Part shown: one piece after another, positions 35,078 through 43,767 of the stretch
How positions within the stretch are numbered: position 1 is the first letter of the stretch
Layout of the letters: each line of letters starts with the position of its first letter
Assembly: GCF_003671715.1 (NCBI RefSeq)
Contig: NZ_RAIF01000006.1
Location: forward strand, 242,285-306,284
Length of the DNA stretch: 64,000 nt
Direction of reading: 5' to 3'
From: Streptomyces sp. E2N166
GTDB taxonomy: Bacteria; Actinomycetota; Actinomycetes; Streptomycetales; Streptomycetaceae
The notes under the pieces: model-generated
The model's input: only the letters and a program-made list of their open reading frames with translations
Database searches by the model: none
Told to the model about the DNA's origin: nothing
Translations under genes and position numbers: made by a program

Positions 35078-35584
35078 CTACTTGCGCGACGGGTGCTCCG
35101 GCAGGGCGAGCCAGTCCGACCAGGAAACCTCGCGGCCGAGAAAGCGCGGTCGCTCGAACGGCCAGTCAGCGACGATCCACTGCGGCACCAGCGCATCAAG
35201 GGCCTGCTCGACCGTGCTGCCCACCAGATCGTCCACCACCCACCAGGAGACCTCGCCGTCCGCGCCGGCCCTCTCCGGCGGGTCGATGTAGACGCAGCCG
35301 AGCAGAGCCGTCTCCGCCGCGTCGAACAGCGCGTAGTTGAAGGACTGGTGTGCGGCGATCTCCTTCTCGTGCCGCAACAGATCGGCCTGGTCGGCCTCGT
35401 AGGTCATGGTGGCCGCGGGCCATCCCCAAGCCGGGCCGAAGATGCTCCACAACCGCTCGCGCGAGCCCATCACAGCCGGATAGTCAAGCGGAGTGTCCGC
35501 CTCTCGGATCGGCCGCAGGTGATGACCACCGCCCGGCAGTGGTACCAGGGCAGGGTGGACGAAGTCATCGGGAAGCCAGCTCAT
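35078..35584 (-). CDS. GNAT-family N-acetyltransferase
   Basis: A 168-residue acetyltransferase-like protein (LRPIREADTPLDYPAVMGS, MTYEADQADLLRHEKEI, YALFDAAETALLGCVYIDPP, EVSWWVVDDLVGSTVEQALDAL). The acetyl-CoA loop is weakly conserved (VDDLVGSTVE instead of R/QxxGxG/A), so activity is not assured. Start ATG 35584. Substrate unknown. Confidence 0.72.
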   Translation of the reverse strand: MSWLPDDFVHPALVPLPGGGHHLRPIREADTPLDYPAVMGSRERLWSIFGPAWGWPAATMTYEADQADLLRHEKEIAAHQSFNYALFDAAETALLGCVYIDPPERAGADGEVSWWVVDDLVGSTVEQALDALVPQWIVADWPFERPRFLGREVSWSDWLALPEHPSRK

Positions 35585-35668
35585 GGCGCCCGACGGTAGC
35601 AGTGCGCGGCCGTCCGCTCCCCTGGATTTCGCCCGTACCGGGCCTCCACGGCGAACGCACCGGCGAAA

Positions 35669-36013
35669 TCACCGACAGCCAGTGAGCCTCGCGGCGCCCG
35701 ACCCGAACCGGGTCTCATGCGGCGCTTCGAGGGCCTGGCCGCCGGCGTCGACCACCCGCTGATGTACCGCGTCCACGTCGCCGCTCACCACGTAGACCGC
35801 ACGGGCGCCTGTCCGCATGCGCCCGTGCACGCTGTCGGTGTGCCGGGTCGAACCGAACGCCAGCGCGCCGCCGCCGGGCCGGCGCAGCTCGGCATGCCCG
35901 ATCGCGCCGTGCTCGTCAGGCGCGGCGGCGGATGTCGAGAACGAGCTACCGGCTACGTCCCAGAGGTGCCGGCAGCCGCACCCGGCGGCAGCGGGAGAAG
36001 GAGAAGCCAGCAT
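35669..36013 (-). pseudogene. Truncated VOC (glyoxalase-like) gene
   Basis: The frame carries the middle of a vicinal-oxygen-chelate module: IGHAELRRPGGGALAFGS, YVVSGDVDAVHQRVVDAGGQ, and ETRFGSG. The first beta-alpha segment is missing and the C-terminal strands that follow the FGSG position are replaced by non-matching residues (AARLTGCR, stop). The divergent neighbour at 36012 is an intact VOC gene, and the two overlap by 2 nt. Confidence 0.6.
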
Positions 36014-36452
36014 GGCGATTCAGCGGATGGACAACGTCGGCATCGTGGTCGAGGACATGGACGCAGCCATCGCGTTCTTCGTGGAACTCGGCATGGAGTT
36101 GGAGGGCCGGGCGGAGGTCGAGGGTCCCGTCGCCGACCAGTGCACCGGGCTCAAGGGCGTTCGCTGTGACCTCGCGATGGTCAGAACCCCTGACGGCCAC
36201 AGTCGGCTCGAGCCGGCGAAGTACCGCAGCCCCGCGGCGATCAGTGCCGGGCCACGCAACCAGCCGCACAACATCCTGGGCACGCACCGCGTCATGTTCA
36301 CCGTCGACGACATCGAGGGCACAGTCGCCCGCCTGCGCACTCACGGCGCCGAACTTGTCGGCGAGCTGGCGCGGTACGAGGACGGCTACCGGCTCTGCTA
36401 CGTCCGCGGCCCCGAGGGCATCATCGTCGGACTGGCCGAGCAGCTCGGCTGA
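36012..36452 (+). CDS. VOC-family (glyoxalase/bleomycin-resistance-like) protein
   Basis: A 146-residue protein with two beta-alpha-beta-beta-beta modules (MDNVGIVVEDMDAAIAFFVE and HRVMFTVDDIEGTVARLRTHGAEL). A His/Glu metal set is not clearly complete; Glu appears in DGHSRLELA-like and PEGIIVGLAEQLG positions. GGAGAAG precedes ATG 36012. Substrate unknown. Confidence 0.82.
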   Translation: MAIQRMDNVGIVVEDMDAAIAFFVELGMELEGRAEVEGPVADQCTGLKGVRCDLAMVRTPDGHSRLEPAKYRSPAAISAGPRNQPHNILGTHRVMFTVDDIEGTVARLRTHGAELVGELARYEDGYRLCYVRGPEGIIVGLAEQLG

Positions 36453-36547
36453 AGGCGGGCCAGGGGAGAAACGGCTGCGTCCGACCGATCACGTATGTCT
36501 TTCCCGCGCACAGCCGTCCCGCTGTCCGCGACGCCGGCCCGGCTCCC

Positions 36548-37069
36548 TTACTGGTCACCTGAGTCGGCGGCGGGTGTGAGGGAGAAGACGCGGATGTGGC
36601 GGCGACTGTGTCTGACGAAGTCGTCGAAGACGGGCATGACCTTGAGGATGCGGTGTCGGGCCTCGTCCTGCTGGCGAGGTGTGAGCAGGTGGGCGTGGAC
36701 GGGAATGGATGTGCCCTTCCAGTCGATCACGGCACGGGGGTCGCGCAGGAGGTGGCAGGACCAGGCCGGGTGGTGGCGCCGGCCGAAGTTCGTCGCCATG
36801 ACCAGGAAGCTGCCGGAGGTGTCCTGGTCGGTGATCAGGGGGGTGAGGTGGGGTGTGCCGTCGCGGCGGGTCGTCCGCAGGACGGCGGTGGGAGACAGGA
36901 TGCGGCTGGGCATCCACCGGTTCTTGGTGAGGCGGTGGGTCAGCAGGTCCAGCGGTGGGAGCAGGCGCGGCCCCCAGCGCCGCAGGAGCGGGCTGTTGCC
37001 CACGCCCGTCAGGAGGCTTCGGTGAAGGCGCGCTGCGGCTCGGGCGGCCGGGCCGCGGTGTTCGGTCAT
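36548..37069 (-). CDS. F420/FMN-dependent nitroreductase-like (DDN family) protein
   Basis: A 173-residue protein of the deazaflavin-dependent nitroreductase family: LRTTRRDGTPHLTPLITDQ, FLVMATNFGRRHHPAWSCHL, and RAVIDWKGTSIPVHAHLL. It would bind F420H2 and reduce an organic substrate. Its start overlaps the stop of the SDR gene upstream (ATGA), so the two form an operon and may act on the same compound. Confidence 0.85.
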   Translation of the reverse strand: MTEHRGPAARAAARLHRSLLTGVGNSPLLRRWGPRLLPPLDLLTHRLTKNRWMPSRILSPTAVLRTTRRDGTPHLTPLITDQDTSGSFLVMATNFGRRHHPAWSCHLLRDPRAVIDWKGTSIPVHAHLLTPRQQDEARHRILKVMPVFDDFVRHSRRHIRVFSLTPAADSGDQ

Positions 37070-38130
37070 AGGTTCTCTCCATGGTCACGGGTCGGCTTGC
37101 GGCCGTCGGTGGGGAAGGGGTGGCCGGTCAGGTGTTGCGACAGTCGCCACAGGCGTTCGGCGGCGCGTGGGTCGGTGGCGCGTCGCGCCGCTCGGACGGG
37201 AACGGGTGGCCCGGAGCACTCCCATCGACCACCGGGGCCGAGGAGGTCCCCGCCGTCGATGTGCGGGTCGGTGGCGGCTCTCAGCAGTGACAGCGCTCCC
37301 TGTGCGGGAGATTGCCGGCGCGCTTGCACCCACTCCAGGGCACGCGCCTCCAGGTGGCGTGCGTCTGCGCGCAGGTCACGGGAGCCCAGGGTGGTGTTGA
37401 CCAGGCCGGGGTGGGCGGCGATGGATCGCAGCGGCAGGCCGCGGGCGTCGGCGAAGGCGTGGAGGCCGTGGGTGAACAGCAGGTTCGCCAGCTTGGAGTC
37501 GAAGTACGCCGTCCATCGGTGGTAGCGGCGGGGCGCCGCCGCCTGATCGGGGCGGAAGCGGCCGAGCCAGTGGAGCACCGAGGTCACGTTCACCACCCGT
37601 GGCTGGGGCGCGTTCAGCAGCCCCGGCAGCAGATGACCGGTCAGGGCGAAGTGGCCGAGGTGGTTGACGGCGAAGTGGGCTTCGTGGCCGTCCGCGCTGC
37701 GGGTGGGAGGCAGAGCGGCGACGCCGGCGTTGTTGACCAGGACGTCCACCCGCCCGCCGGCCAGGCCAAGGATGTCCCTGGCAGCTCGGCGCACCTGCTC
37801 CAGCTGGGCCAAGTCGCACGGGACGTTGTCCATTCGGTTGCCCCACGCTCGCCGGCGCGACATTGTCGCCGCCGTGTGCCCTCGCTCCCCTGCGGCGGTG
37901 CAGAGCGTGAGGACGTGAGCCCCGTGCCGGGCCAGATACTCAGCGGCCGCCAGTCCGATACCCCGGTCGGCGCCGGTGACCACCGCGGTCCGCCCGGACA
38001 GGTCGGGAATCTCGGACAGCGACCACCCGCCCCGTGGGCGGGCCCAGCGTCGCCACGGTGGAGGAGGCACGGCAGGACCGCATCCGGACGGGGCACCAGC
38101 CCCGGGCCGGGTTCGCTGATCTTCAGTCAT
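37066..38130 (-). CDS. Short-chain dehydrogenase/reductase
   Basis: A 354-residue SDR. The cofactor motif is VVTGADRGIGLAAAEYLA (about 48-65), then VNNAGVAALP, catalytic Ser in NVTSVLHWL and YFDSKLANLL (YxxxK). The size and the LGSR...AHPGLVNTTLG segment resemble the light-dependent protochlorophyllide reductase/retinol dehydrogenase-like group. ATG 38130 begins at TEDQRTRPG; a GTG upstream is possible and no strong ribosome binding site decides. Coupled by overlap to the nitroreductase-like gene. Confidence 0.85.
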   Translation of the reverse strand: MTEDQRTRPGAGAPSGCGPAVPPPPWRRWARPRGGWSLSEIPDLSGRTAVVTGADRGIGLAAAEYLARHGAHVLTLCTAAGERGHTAATMSRRRAWGNRMDNVPCDLAQLEQVRRAARDILGLAGGRVDVLVNNAGVAALPPTRSADGHEAHFAVNHLGHFALTGHLLPGLLNAPQPRVVNVTSVLHWLGRFRPDQAAAPRRYHRWTAYFDSKLANLLFTHGLHAFADARGLPLRSIAAHPGLVNTTLGSRDLRADARHLEARALEWVQARRQSPAQGALSLLRAATDPHIDGGDLLGPGGRWECSGPPVPVRAARRATDPRAAERLWRLSQHLTGHPFPTDGRKPTRDHGENL

Positions 38131-38242
38131 GCCAGGCTCAACGACGGTCGGCACCGGGAGTGGTGCCGCGATTCCGGTCGGGTGGGGAGGCGCCGGCGAT
38201 GGCTGAGAGTGCGGCAGCCGGCTGTGCATGGAAGGGACCGTG

Positions 38243-38839
38243 TCACAGGCGCAGGTACACGGTGGCCGTGCATACCGCGGTCCCCAGACCGGCTCCCAGG
38301 AGAACCTGTGCCGGTGTGTGGACGCGCAGATGCAGGCGGGACCAGGCGATCGCCGCGACGAGCAGATACAGCACAGACCCCCGCACGTCCACCAGAAGTG
38401 TCACGAGGGTGGTGCTGGCAGCGGCGGAGCTGGTGTGCAGGGAGACGTTGCCGGTCCAGGTGCAAGCCAGCACCAGAGCGGTCAGAAGCAAGGCGGTACG
38501 CCCGAGTGCCAGCAGAGCCGGGGGCGCGCCCAGGTGTCCGCAGACCAGCCACACGGCAGCCGCAACGATGACACTCGCCCCCAGCAGCGCCAGCCGTGGC
38601 CCGCGCTGGGAGGGCACGGGACTCGGCCACCAGCCCAGGCGGGCGCCCGCGACAGCGAGAGCGGCACACAGCAGTGCCCAGCTTCCACTTCCCCCCAGCC
38701 CCCACAGCAGCCCGTAGTGACTCGGCCGGACGAGGTGCCAGCCGACTGCGGCGCCGGCGACCACCGGCAGCAGTGGCGGGGTGAAGCACGTGCTCAGCAG
38801 CCGCGCCCACCACGTCCGGTCGTATTCCACAGTGATCAT
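38243..38839 (-). CDS. PAP2-family membrane phosphatase-like protein
   Basis: A 198-residue membrane protein with about five hydrophobic segments and a C-terminal PAP2-like signature: VSLHTSSAAA (position of the PSGH motif) and SRLHLRVHTPAQVLLGAGLG (SRxxxxxHxxxD-like, with Gln for Asp). The key histidine is present, so it may act on lipid pyrophosphates. ATG 38839 is chosen as start of the hydrophobic protein; the frame is open further upstream. Confidence 0.72.
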   Translation of the reverse strand: MITVEYDRTWWARLLSTCFTPPLLPVVAGAAVGWHLVRPSHYGLLWGLGGSGSWALLCAALAVAGARLGWWPSPVPSQRGPRLALLGASVIVAAAVWLVCGHLGAPPALLALGRTALLLTALVLACTWTGNVSLHTSSAAASTTLVTLLVDVRGSVLYLLVAAIAWSRLHLRVHTPAQVLLGAGLGTAVCTATVYLRL

Positions 38840-38952
38840 CAGCACGATCGGTGAACGAGCGGTTCGCAGCGAAGTTGCACAGCCGGGCACATCCCCGCGC
38901 GGCCTTCCGCCGTTGTGCCGTACACAAGTTGGCCTTCTGGGAGGAGAGCGGC

Positions 38953-39573
38953 GTGGGACCAGCCACCCGACTGCACATCGACGCCGTCCACAAGGCGTAC
39001 GGCCGGCGCTCCGTGCTCCGCGGCACCGACTTCACCGTGTCGGCAGGCATGCTCGCCGGAGTGGTGGGAGAGAACGGATCGGGGAAGAGCACACTGCTCC
39101 GCATCGCCGTCGGAATGCTTTCGCCCGACCGCGGAACGGTCCGGCGCTCCGGCACGCTCGGCTACTGCCCGCAGAAGTCGGTCATCAACGACACGCTGAC
39201 CGTCGCCCAGCATCTGCGGCTGTTCCAGGTCGCCTACCGGCTGCCGGACCTGCACTACGCATGGGAACTGGTGGACCTGCTCGGCTTCCACGCCGAACGA
39301 CGCACTCGAGCGGGTGAACTCAGCGGCGGGACCCGCCAGAAACTGAACCTGGCCCTGGCGCTCATGCACGACCCGCCGCTGCTGGTACTAGACGAGCCCT
39401 ACCAGGGCTTCGACTGGGACACCCACCAGCGCTTCTGGCACCTGGCCGGACGGCTCCGCAGCCGGGGCCAGGCCGTGGTCGTGGTCTCGCATCTCCTGCA
39501 CGACTTCCAGCATTTCGACAGCATCCACCACCTGCGCGAGGGCCGGCTGCATGCGGAGGCCGTGACGCGATGA
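38953..39573 (+). CDS. ABC transporter ATP-binding protein
   Basis: A 206-residue ATPase with Walker A GENGSGKST (about residue 37), signature LSGGTRQKL, Walker B LLVLDEP and the H-loop VVVVSHLLHD. GTG 38953 is preferred because GGAGGAG is just upstream. The ATG of the permease overlaps its stop (ATGA), so the pair is a complete small ABC-2 type exporter. Cargo unknown. Confidence 0.88.
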   Translation: MGPATRLHIDAVHKAYGRRSVLRGTDFTVSAGMLAGVVGENGSGKSTLLRIAVGMLSPDRGTVRRSGTLGYCPQKSVINDTLTVAQHLRLFQVAYRLPDLHYAWELVDLLGFHAERRTRAGELSGGTRQKLNLALALMHDPPLLVLDEPYQGFDWDTHQRFWHLAGRLRSRGQAVVVVSHLLHDFQHFDSIHHLREGRLHAEAVTR

Positions 39574-40406
39574 AACACCACTGGACCGCTTTCACCGTCG
39601 CTCTCGGCTTCACCCTGACGGGCCACCTGCGCAACCGCCTGGCCATGAGCATGACCGCGTTCTTCATCCCCACCTGGATCTACGTGGTCCGCGCGACCGC
39701 CCTGGACAAGAGCATCACCTTCCACACCAGCGCACTCGGCACCGAGGTGACCGCCTCGATGAACCGCACGATCCAGATCTCCAGCGCGCTGCACGCCGTC
39801 ACCGTCATCGCCGGCTTCATGATGTTCATGGCCACCTTCAGCGCCCGGGACATGGACCAGCGCCTTGTCCTCGCCGGCTACCCCCGCGCCCACCTGCTCG
39901 CCGCCAAGATCGTCGCCCTGCTCCTGATCACAGCGGCACTGACCTGCTACTCCACCGGCCTGCTGCTCCTGTCCTGGCCGCTGGCCCAGCCGTGGGCGGT
40001 CGCCGCAGCCCTGGCGGCGGCGATCCTGGCGTACGGCGGGCTGGGCCTCGTGGCCGGCTTCCTGCTGCGGGGCGAACTGGAAGGCTTCTTCGTCGTGGTC
40101 ATGGCTACGCTGATCGACGTCGGCATGCAGAGCCCCGTCTCCAACCCCGCGGGAGACCAGACCGGGCTGAACGCCCTGCCGCTGTACGGCCCCGCCCAAG
40201 CAGCTCTTGCCTCCGCGTTCACCCCCACGCATTCCCTCACCTGCTCAGCCCGTGCCCTCGCCTGGTTCGCCGCCACCAGCGCCCTGGCCGCGCTCGTCTT
40301 CCATTTGCGCACCCGGCGCCATCAGCGCCCCATGCCCTGCGTCGGACTGGCCAGTGCCCCCACGCAGAATGAGTGCCGAGAAGGAGATCGCTCCGCTGTC
40401 TCATGA
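39570..40406 (+). CDS. ABC-2-type permease
   Basis: A 278-residue membrane protein with about six hydrophobic helices, positioned as partner of the ATPase at 38953. The start overlaps the ATPase stop. Residues 115-150 (LLAAKIVALLLITAALTCYSTGLLLL) and 165-180 (AAILAYGGLGLVAGFLL) are typical of ABC-2 permeases. A small coding-like frame overlaps its end. Confidence 0.82.
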   Translation: MKHHWTAFTVALGFTLTGHLRNRLAMSMTAFFIPTWIYVVRATALDKSITFHTSALGTEVTASMNRTIQISSALHAVTVIAGFMMFMATFSARDMDQRLVLAGYPRAHLLAAKIVALLLITAALTCYSTGLLLLSWPLAQPWAVAAALAAAILAYGGLGLVAGFLLRGELEGFFVVVMATLIDVGMQSPVSNPAGDQTGLNALPLYGPAQAALASAFTPTHSLTCSARALAWFAATSALAALVFHLRTRRHQRPMPCVGLASAPTQNECREGDRSAVS

Positions 40407-40533
40407 GACACAGCGAAGTCTGGTGAAGGACGGCTTCCGGATGGGACTCGCCGTCCGGGCCGGCCGGGTGGTGTCGCGGCCGCACGTGCGCTCCCTCTCC
40501 GAGCTGCGCCGGGCCGGGATGCCGCCGTGGTGA
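40369..40533 (+). CDS. Small protein or gene remnant, 54 residues
   Basis: Frame MSAEKEIAPLSHETQRSLV ... SELRRAGMPPW overlaps the 3' end of the permease gene by 38 nt and has good third-position GC bias, so it may be real. No ribosome binding site is evident and I do not recognise the family; it could equally be the tail of a lost gene. Confidence 0.35.
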   Translation: MSAEKEIAPLSHETQRSLVKDGFRMGLAVRAGRVVSRPHVRSLSELRRAGMPPW

Positions 40534-41074
40534 ACGGTGTGCCGCCCTATAGGCTGGAGTTGCCTGTCCCACCGGTGGGCCTTCGCCCACCTACGGACCC
40601 ACGCGCACCGCGTCCCAGGCCGGCATCCTGCCGACGGTGAGCGCCCCGGCCGCACGCGCGGCGGACGAGGACCGCGCCGGTTGCGACCGCGACCTGTTCC
40701 GCCAGTGGGCCGAGCCCACCGCGACGGCTGCGACGCCCGCCGGGAGATTTTCGCCGAACGGGACTCCGACGTCTCCGACCGACACGACCCAGGCCCTCCC
40801 TCATCTGTGAGATCGCAGGCCGGGCTCCGCACGAGGCACGACCGTGCCCGCGACAAGAATTGCGACGATGCCCGTGCCCACGAGGACGCATACCGTCTCG
40901 CCGGTCTCCTGGCGCTGCTCATCACCGGCAAACGCAAGGGATCCGGCTGTTGGACCGAATGAGCGAGCCGTCGAAGTGCCATTGCGTGACGCCCGGGAGC
41001 GCGGTGCGGCCTGGTCGGCATTGTGGTTGCACGTGACCTCCAGGGAGCCTCCCCTGAAGCGAATGGAGACGCTC
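40534..41074. other. Stretch without a recognisable gene
   Basis: About 540 bases with only short, poorly biased frames. A minus-strand segment near 40860-40800 has a hydrophobic run (VGTGIVAILVAGTVV) that could be the tail of a lost membrane protein; I cannot assign it. Confidence 0.45.
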
Positions 41075-41815
41075 GTGAACGATCAATCACCGAGCCCGGC
41101 CCTTCCGCCTGTGGTGGACAGAGAGACCTACCAGGAAGCGCGGGAAGCTCTGCTCGCACGGGAGAAGGCGCACACCCGTGAAGGAGACGCGATCGCGGCG
41201 GCGCGGCGGCGGCTGCCGATGGTGGAGGTCGATGCCACCATCGAGGTCATTGGCCCTGACGGACCGATCACGATCCTCGACGTGTTCGAGGGCCGCAAGC
41301 AGCTCATCGCGTACTTCCACGCCTGGTGGCCCGGACGACCCGCCGCCGGGCAGTGCGAGGGTTGCACGTTCTTCAACAGTCAGGTCCGCGAGCTGTCCTA
41401 CATCCACTCCCGCGACGCCACGTACGCCACGCTCTGCAAGGGCCCATACCGAGAGAGCGTCCGCTACCGAGACTTCCTGGGCTTGGACATGCCGTGGTAC
41501 TCGGTCGAGAAGACGGCGCCGCGGCTCTTGGAGGGCCGTGACTGGCAGCGTCACCACCTCGTCTGCTATGTCCGCGACGGGAAGCGGGTGTTCGAGACGT
41601 ACTACACAGGCGGTCGCGGCGTCGAGGTCATGACGCCCACCCACGGGCTGCTGGACATGACCGTCTACGGACGCCAGGAGGCTTGGGAGGACTCCCCCAG
41701 CGGCTGGCCCCAGCCCTGGTACTCCGCCGAGAACCCCGAGGAGTGGCGTACGAACGGGCGCCCCATCGCCCAGTGGTCCCGCATCGAAGCCGGCCGCTCC
41801 GACGAACTGACCTAG
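41075..41815 (+). CDS. DUF899 thioredoxin-like protein
   Basis: A 246-residue protein of DUF899 (thioredoxin-like fold): LPPVVDRETYQEAREALL, RRRLPMVEVDATIEV, the segment WPGRPAAGQCEGCTFFNSQV with the CxxC pair, and later YGRQEAWEDSPSGWPQPWYS. Function unknown. I placed the start at GTG 41075, where GGAG lies 6 nt upstream; ATG 41063 is an equally open start. Confidence 0.85.
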   Translation: MNDQSPSPALPPVVDRETYQEAREALLAREKAHTREGDAIAAARRRLPMVEVDATIEVIGPDGPITILDVFEGRKQLIAYFHAWWPGRPAAGQCEGCTFFNSQVRELSYIHSRDATYATLCKGPYRESVRYRDFLGLDMPWYSVEKTAPRLLEGRDWQRHHLVCYVRDGKRVFETYYTGGRGVEVMTPTHGLLDMTVYGRQEAWEDSPSGWPQPWYSAENPEEWRTNGRPIAQWSRIEAGRSDELT

Positions 41816-42096
41816 AGGTTGTCGTTCGGCGAGATCCGAACGACACCCCTGGTCCTGCGCGTCTCGGGCGCCTCCAGCCAAGGGAAGGCTGCCCTGCTGT
41901 TGCGGTGAGTTGCGACGGCGTCGGACACCGCGGTTATGCGCGTGCGGCTGTGCCGGCTCGGTAACAGAGCGGTTCGCGGCTGCCCCACCGACGGTCGGCG
42001 ACCGTGCGTGTTCGGCACGGGGATCGGGGCGGTGAGGTGGCGATCAAATGTGGACGGCGTCGGCGTCGATCGCATCACCGGCACGGCGCCGACCAC

Positions 42097-42678
42097 TCAG
42101 TGAGCCGGGATCGGCACGGTCGACGGCCGCCACTCTCGCCTGATCAACCCGAACACCCATGAGTCGGATACCTCGCCGTTCACGACGCAGTCTTCCCGCA
42201 ACGTCCCTTCACGCACGAATCCGATCTTCTCCAAAACCCGGGCAGAGGCCACGTTGCGCGTGTCGGTCTCGGCCTGAACCCGATTCAGGTCCAGCGTGTC
42301 GAACGCCCACTGCAGCAAGGCGTGCGCGGCCTCCGTCGCGTATCCGTTGCCCCACATCGCATCGTCGAGGCAGTAGCCCAACGACGCGCTGCGGTGGCCC
42401 GGGTCCCATTCGGTCAGACCGCACCAGCCGACGAAGGCACCGTCGGACGCACGGTCGATGGCCACTCGCGCCCCGGTGCCCTCGTCCGCCATCTTCCCGC
42501 AAATCGCGAGGAAGCGTTCAGCGCGAGCCTGGTCGTTCCACGGCGCGGAGTCCCAGAAGCGCATCACGTGGGTGCTGCTGTGCAGCGCGAAAAGGCGGTC
42601 CGCGTCGGCGTCGGTGAAGGGCCGCAGTCGCAGGCGAGCGGTGTGCAGTGTGGGAGTCGCCAAAGTCATGGGCGCCAT
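42097..42678 (-). CDS. RimJ/RimL-type GNAT N-acetyltransferase
   Basis: A 193-residue acetyltransferase with the RimJ pattern TARLRLRPFTDADADRLFAL, DGAFVGWCGLTEWDPG, GYATEAAHALLQWAF and NVASARVLEKIGFVREGTLR. The acetyl-CoA pyrophosphate loop is GYCLDDAMWGNGYA. It probably acetylates an amino group on a protein N-terminus or small molecule. No operon partner. Confidence 0.87.
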   Translation of the reverse strand: MAPMTLATPTLHTARLRLRPFTDADADRLFALHSSTHVMRFWDSAPWNDQARAERFLAICGKMADEGTGARVAIDRASDGAFVGWCGLTEWDPGHRSASLGYCLDDAMWGNGYATEAAHALLQWAFDTLDLNRVQAETDTRNVASARVLEKIGFVREGTLREDCVVNGEVSDSWVFGLIRREWRPSTVPIPAH

Positions 42679-42695
42679 ACTGCATCCTCACGGGC

Positions 42696-42881
42696 GGGCA
42701 CAGCATCGAATATCCGGCCGACCACCGGATCTTGGACGCCGACTGGGGCTCAGGGCCCCTGACCGCCGCACTGCGCGACCCCGGTGCAGTCGTCACCGGG
42801 TTCGGCGCCGGCGCCGGGATGCCGGCGCTCGCCAGGCGGAGGCTCGGTGACGACGTAGCCCTGCACCGTTGCACGCCATGA
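42696..42881 (+). pseudogene. Relic of a SAM-dependent methyltransferase
   Basis: Plus-strand frame with HRILDADWGSGPLTAALRDP and VVTGFGAGAGMPALARRRLG. Compare the class I methyltransferase motif I and II of this subfamily: RILDAGCGSGPLxAALRDRG, VVTGFDxSxxMLxLARRRLG. The glycine and acidic residues that bind SAM are changed (DADWGSG; FGAG for FDxS) and the frame ends soon after, so it is a dead fragment. Confidence 0.6.
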
Positions 42882-43160
42882 TCGATGCTTCCACCAACGC
42901 CGGATTTCGTCTGTCCGTCATCAGTGAACCGCAACCTGGCCCAGCAGCCCGTAAGTTGGCTCCTCCCCCGTCCCCGCCACAAGGCTCCGCGGCGGCGGTC
43001 TCGTCACGAGTCGGCGAAGGTGGCCGCCCCCACGGCTCCTCCGACATCGCCCGCAGCACGTCGACCGCCCCACGGCCGATGCGCCGGGCCGGCTCGGACA
43101 CCGTGGCGTCCTGGTCACAGCCGACAGCCTTTCTTCAGAGCTTGATTTCGGCAGCCTCTA

Positions 43161-43179
43161 ATGTCAGGCTGCCTGACAT
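43161..43179. promoter_or_regulatory. Palindromic operator upstream of the cupin gene
   Basis: Perfect inverted repeat ATGTCAGG-ctg-CCTGACAT (43161-43168 and 43172-43179), 31 nt before the start of the quercetinase-like gene. The form suits a TetR- or MarR-type repressor; no such gene lies directly next to it. Confidence 0.6.
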
Positions 43180-43209
43180 AAGCATCAATGGTCGATCCGA
43201 GGAGACGGC

Positions 43210-43767
43210 ATGACCATCGAATACGCCACCCGCTACCGACAGGCGTCGCGCATTCCCCCGGAGCCCGGCAAGCCGTACTTCATCGAGAAGGGCGAGGGGG
43301 ACCGCGCCCACCTGTTCGGCGATCTGATCACCATCTACGCGGGCGGCGAGCAGACCGAGAACACCTTCAACTTCTTCACCGTCGAAGGCCCGAAGGGCGA
43401 CATCATCCCGGCCCACCTGCACACCGACACGCACGAGGTCTTCTACATCACCCAGGGCGCCGTACGGCTGTTCGTTGAGGACACCGAGGGCAATCAGCAG
43501 GAGAAGCTGCTCACCCCCGGCGACTTCGGCTTCGTACCCAAGAACTGCCGGCACGCCTACCGCATGGAGCGCCACCACAGCCAGGTCGTCGGCGTCGCCG
43601 CCGGCCCGGGGGGCACGTTCGAGCGGTTCTTCGAAAACCTGGGCGCGCCCGCTGAGCAACTCGGTCTGCCGCACCAGCCCGTCATACCGGCGTCCCACAA
43701 GTTCGCCAGCGTTCCCGAGCAGTACGACGTGCGATTTCTGCCGGACCACCAGTGGCGGAACCGGTGA
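43210..43767 (+). CDS. Quercetin 2,3-dioxygenase-like cupin
   Basis: A 185-residue cupin resembling bacterial quercetinases (QueD/FlaQ type). The metal site HLHTDTHEVFYITQG (HxHx5E) is intact at about residues 75-89, followed by the second cupin motif with GDFGFVPKNCRHAYRM. It would bind Mn/Fe/Ni and cleave the flavonol ring with O2. ATG 43210 follows GGAGACGGC. The next gene, an alpha/beta hydrolase, overlaps it by 16 nt, suggesting that ring cleavage and ester hydrolysis of the depside product work together. Confidence 0.82.
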   Translation: MTIEYATRYRQASRIPPEPGKPYFIEKGEGDRAHLFGDLITIYAGGEQTENTFNFFTVEGPKGDIIPAHLHTDTHEVFYITQGAVRLFVEDTEGNQQEKLLTPGDFGFVPKNCRHAYRMERHHSQVVGVAAGPGGTFERFFENLGAPAEQLGLPHQPVIPASHKFASVPEQYDVRFLPDHQWRNR

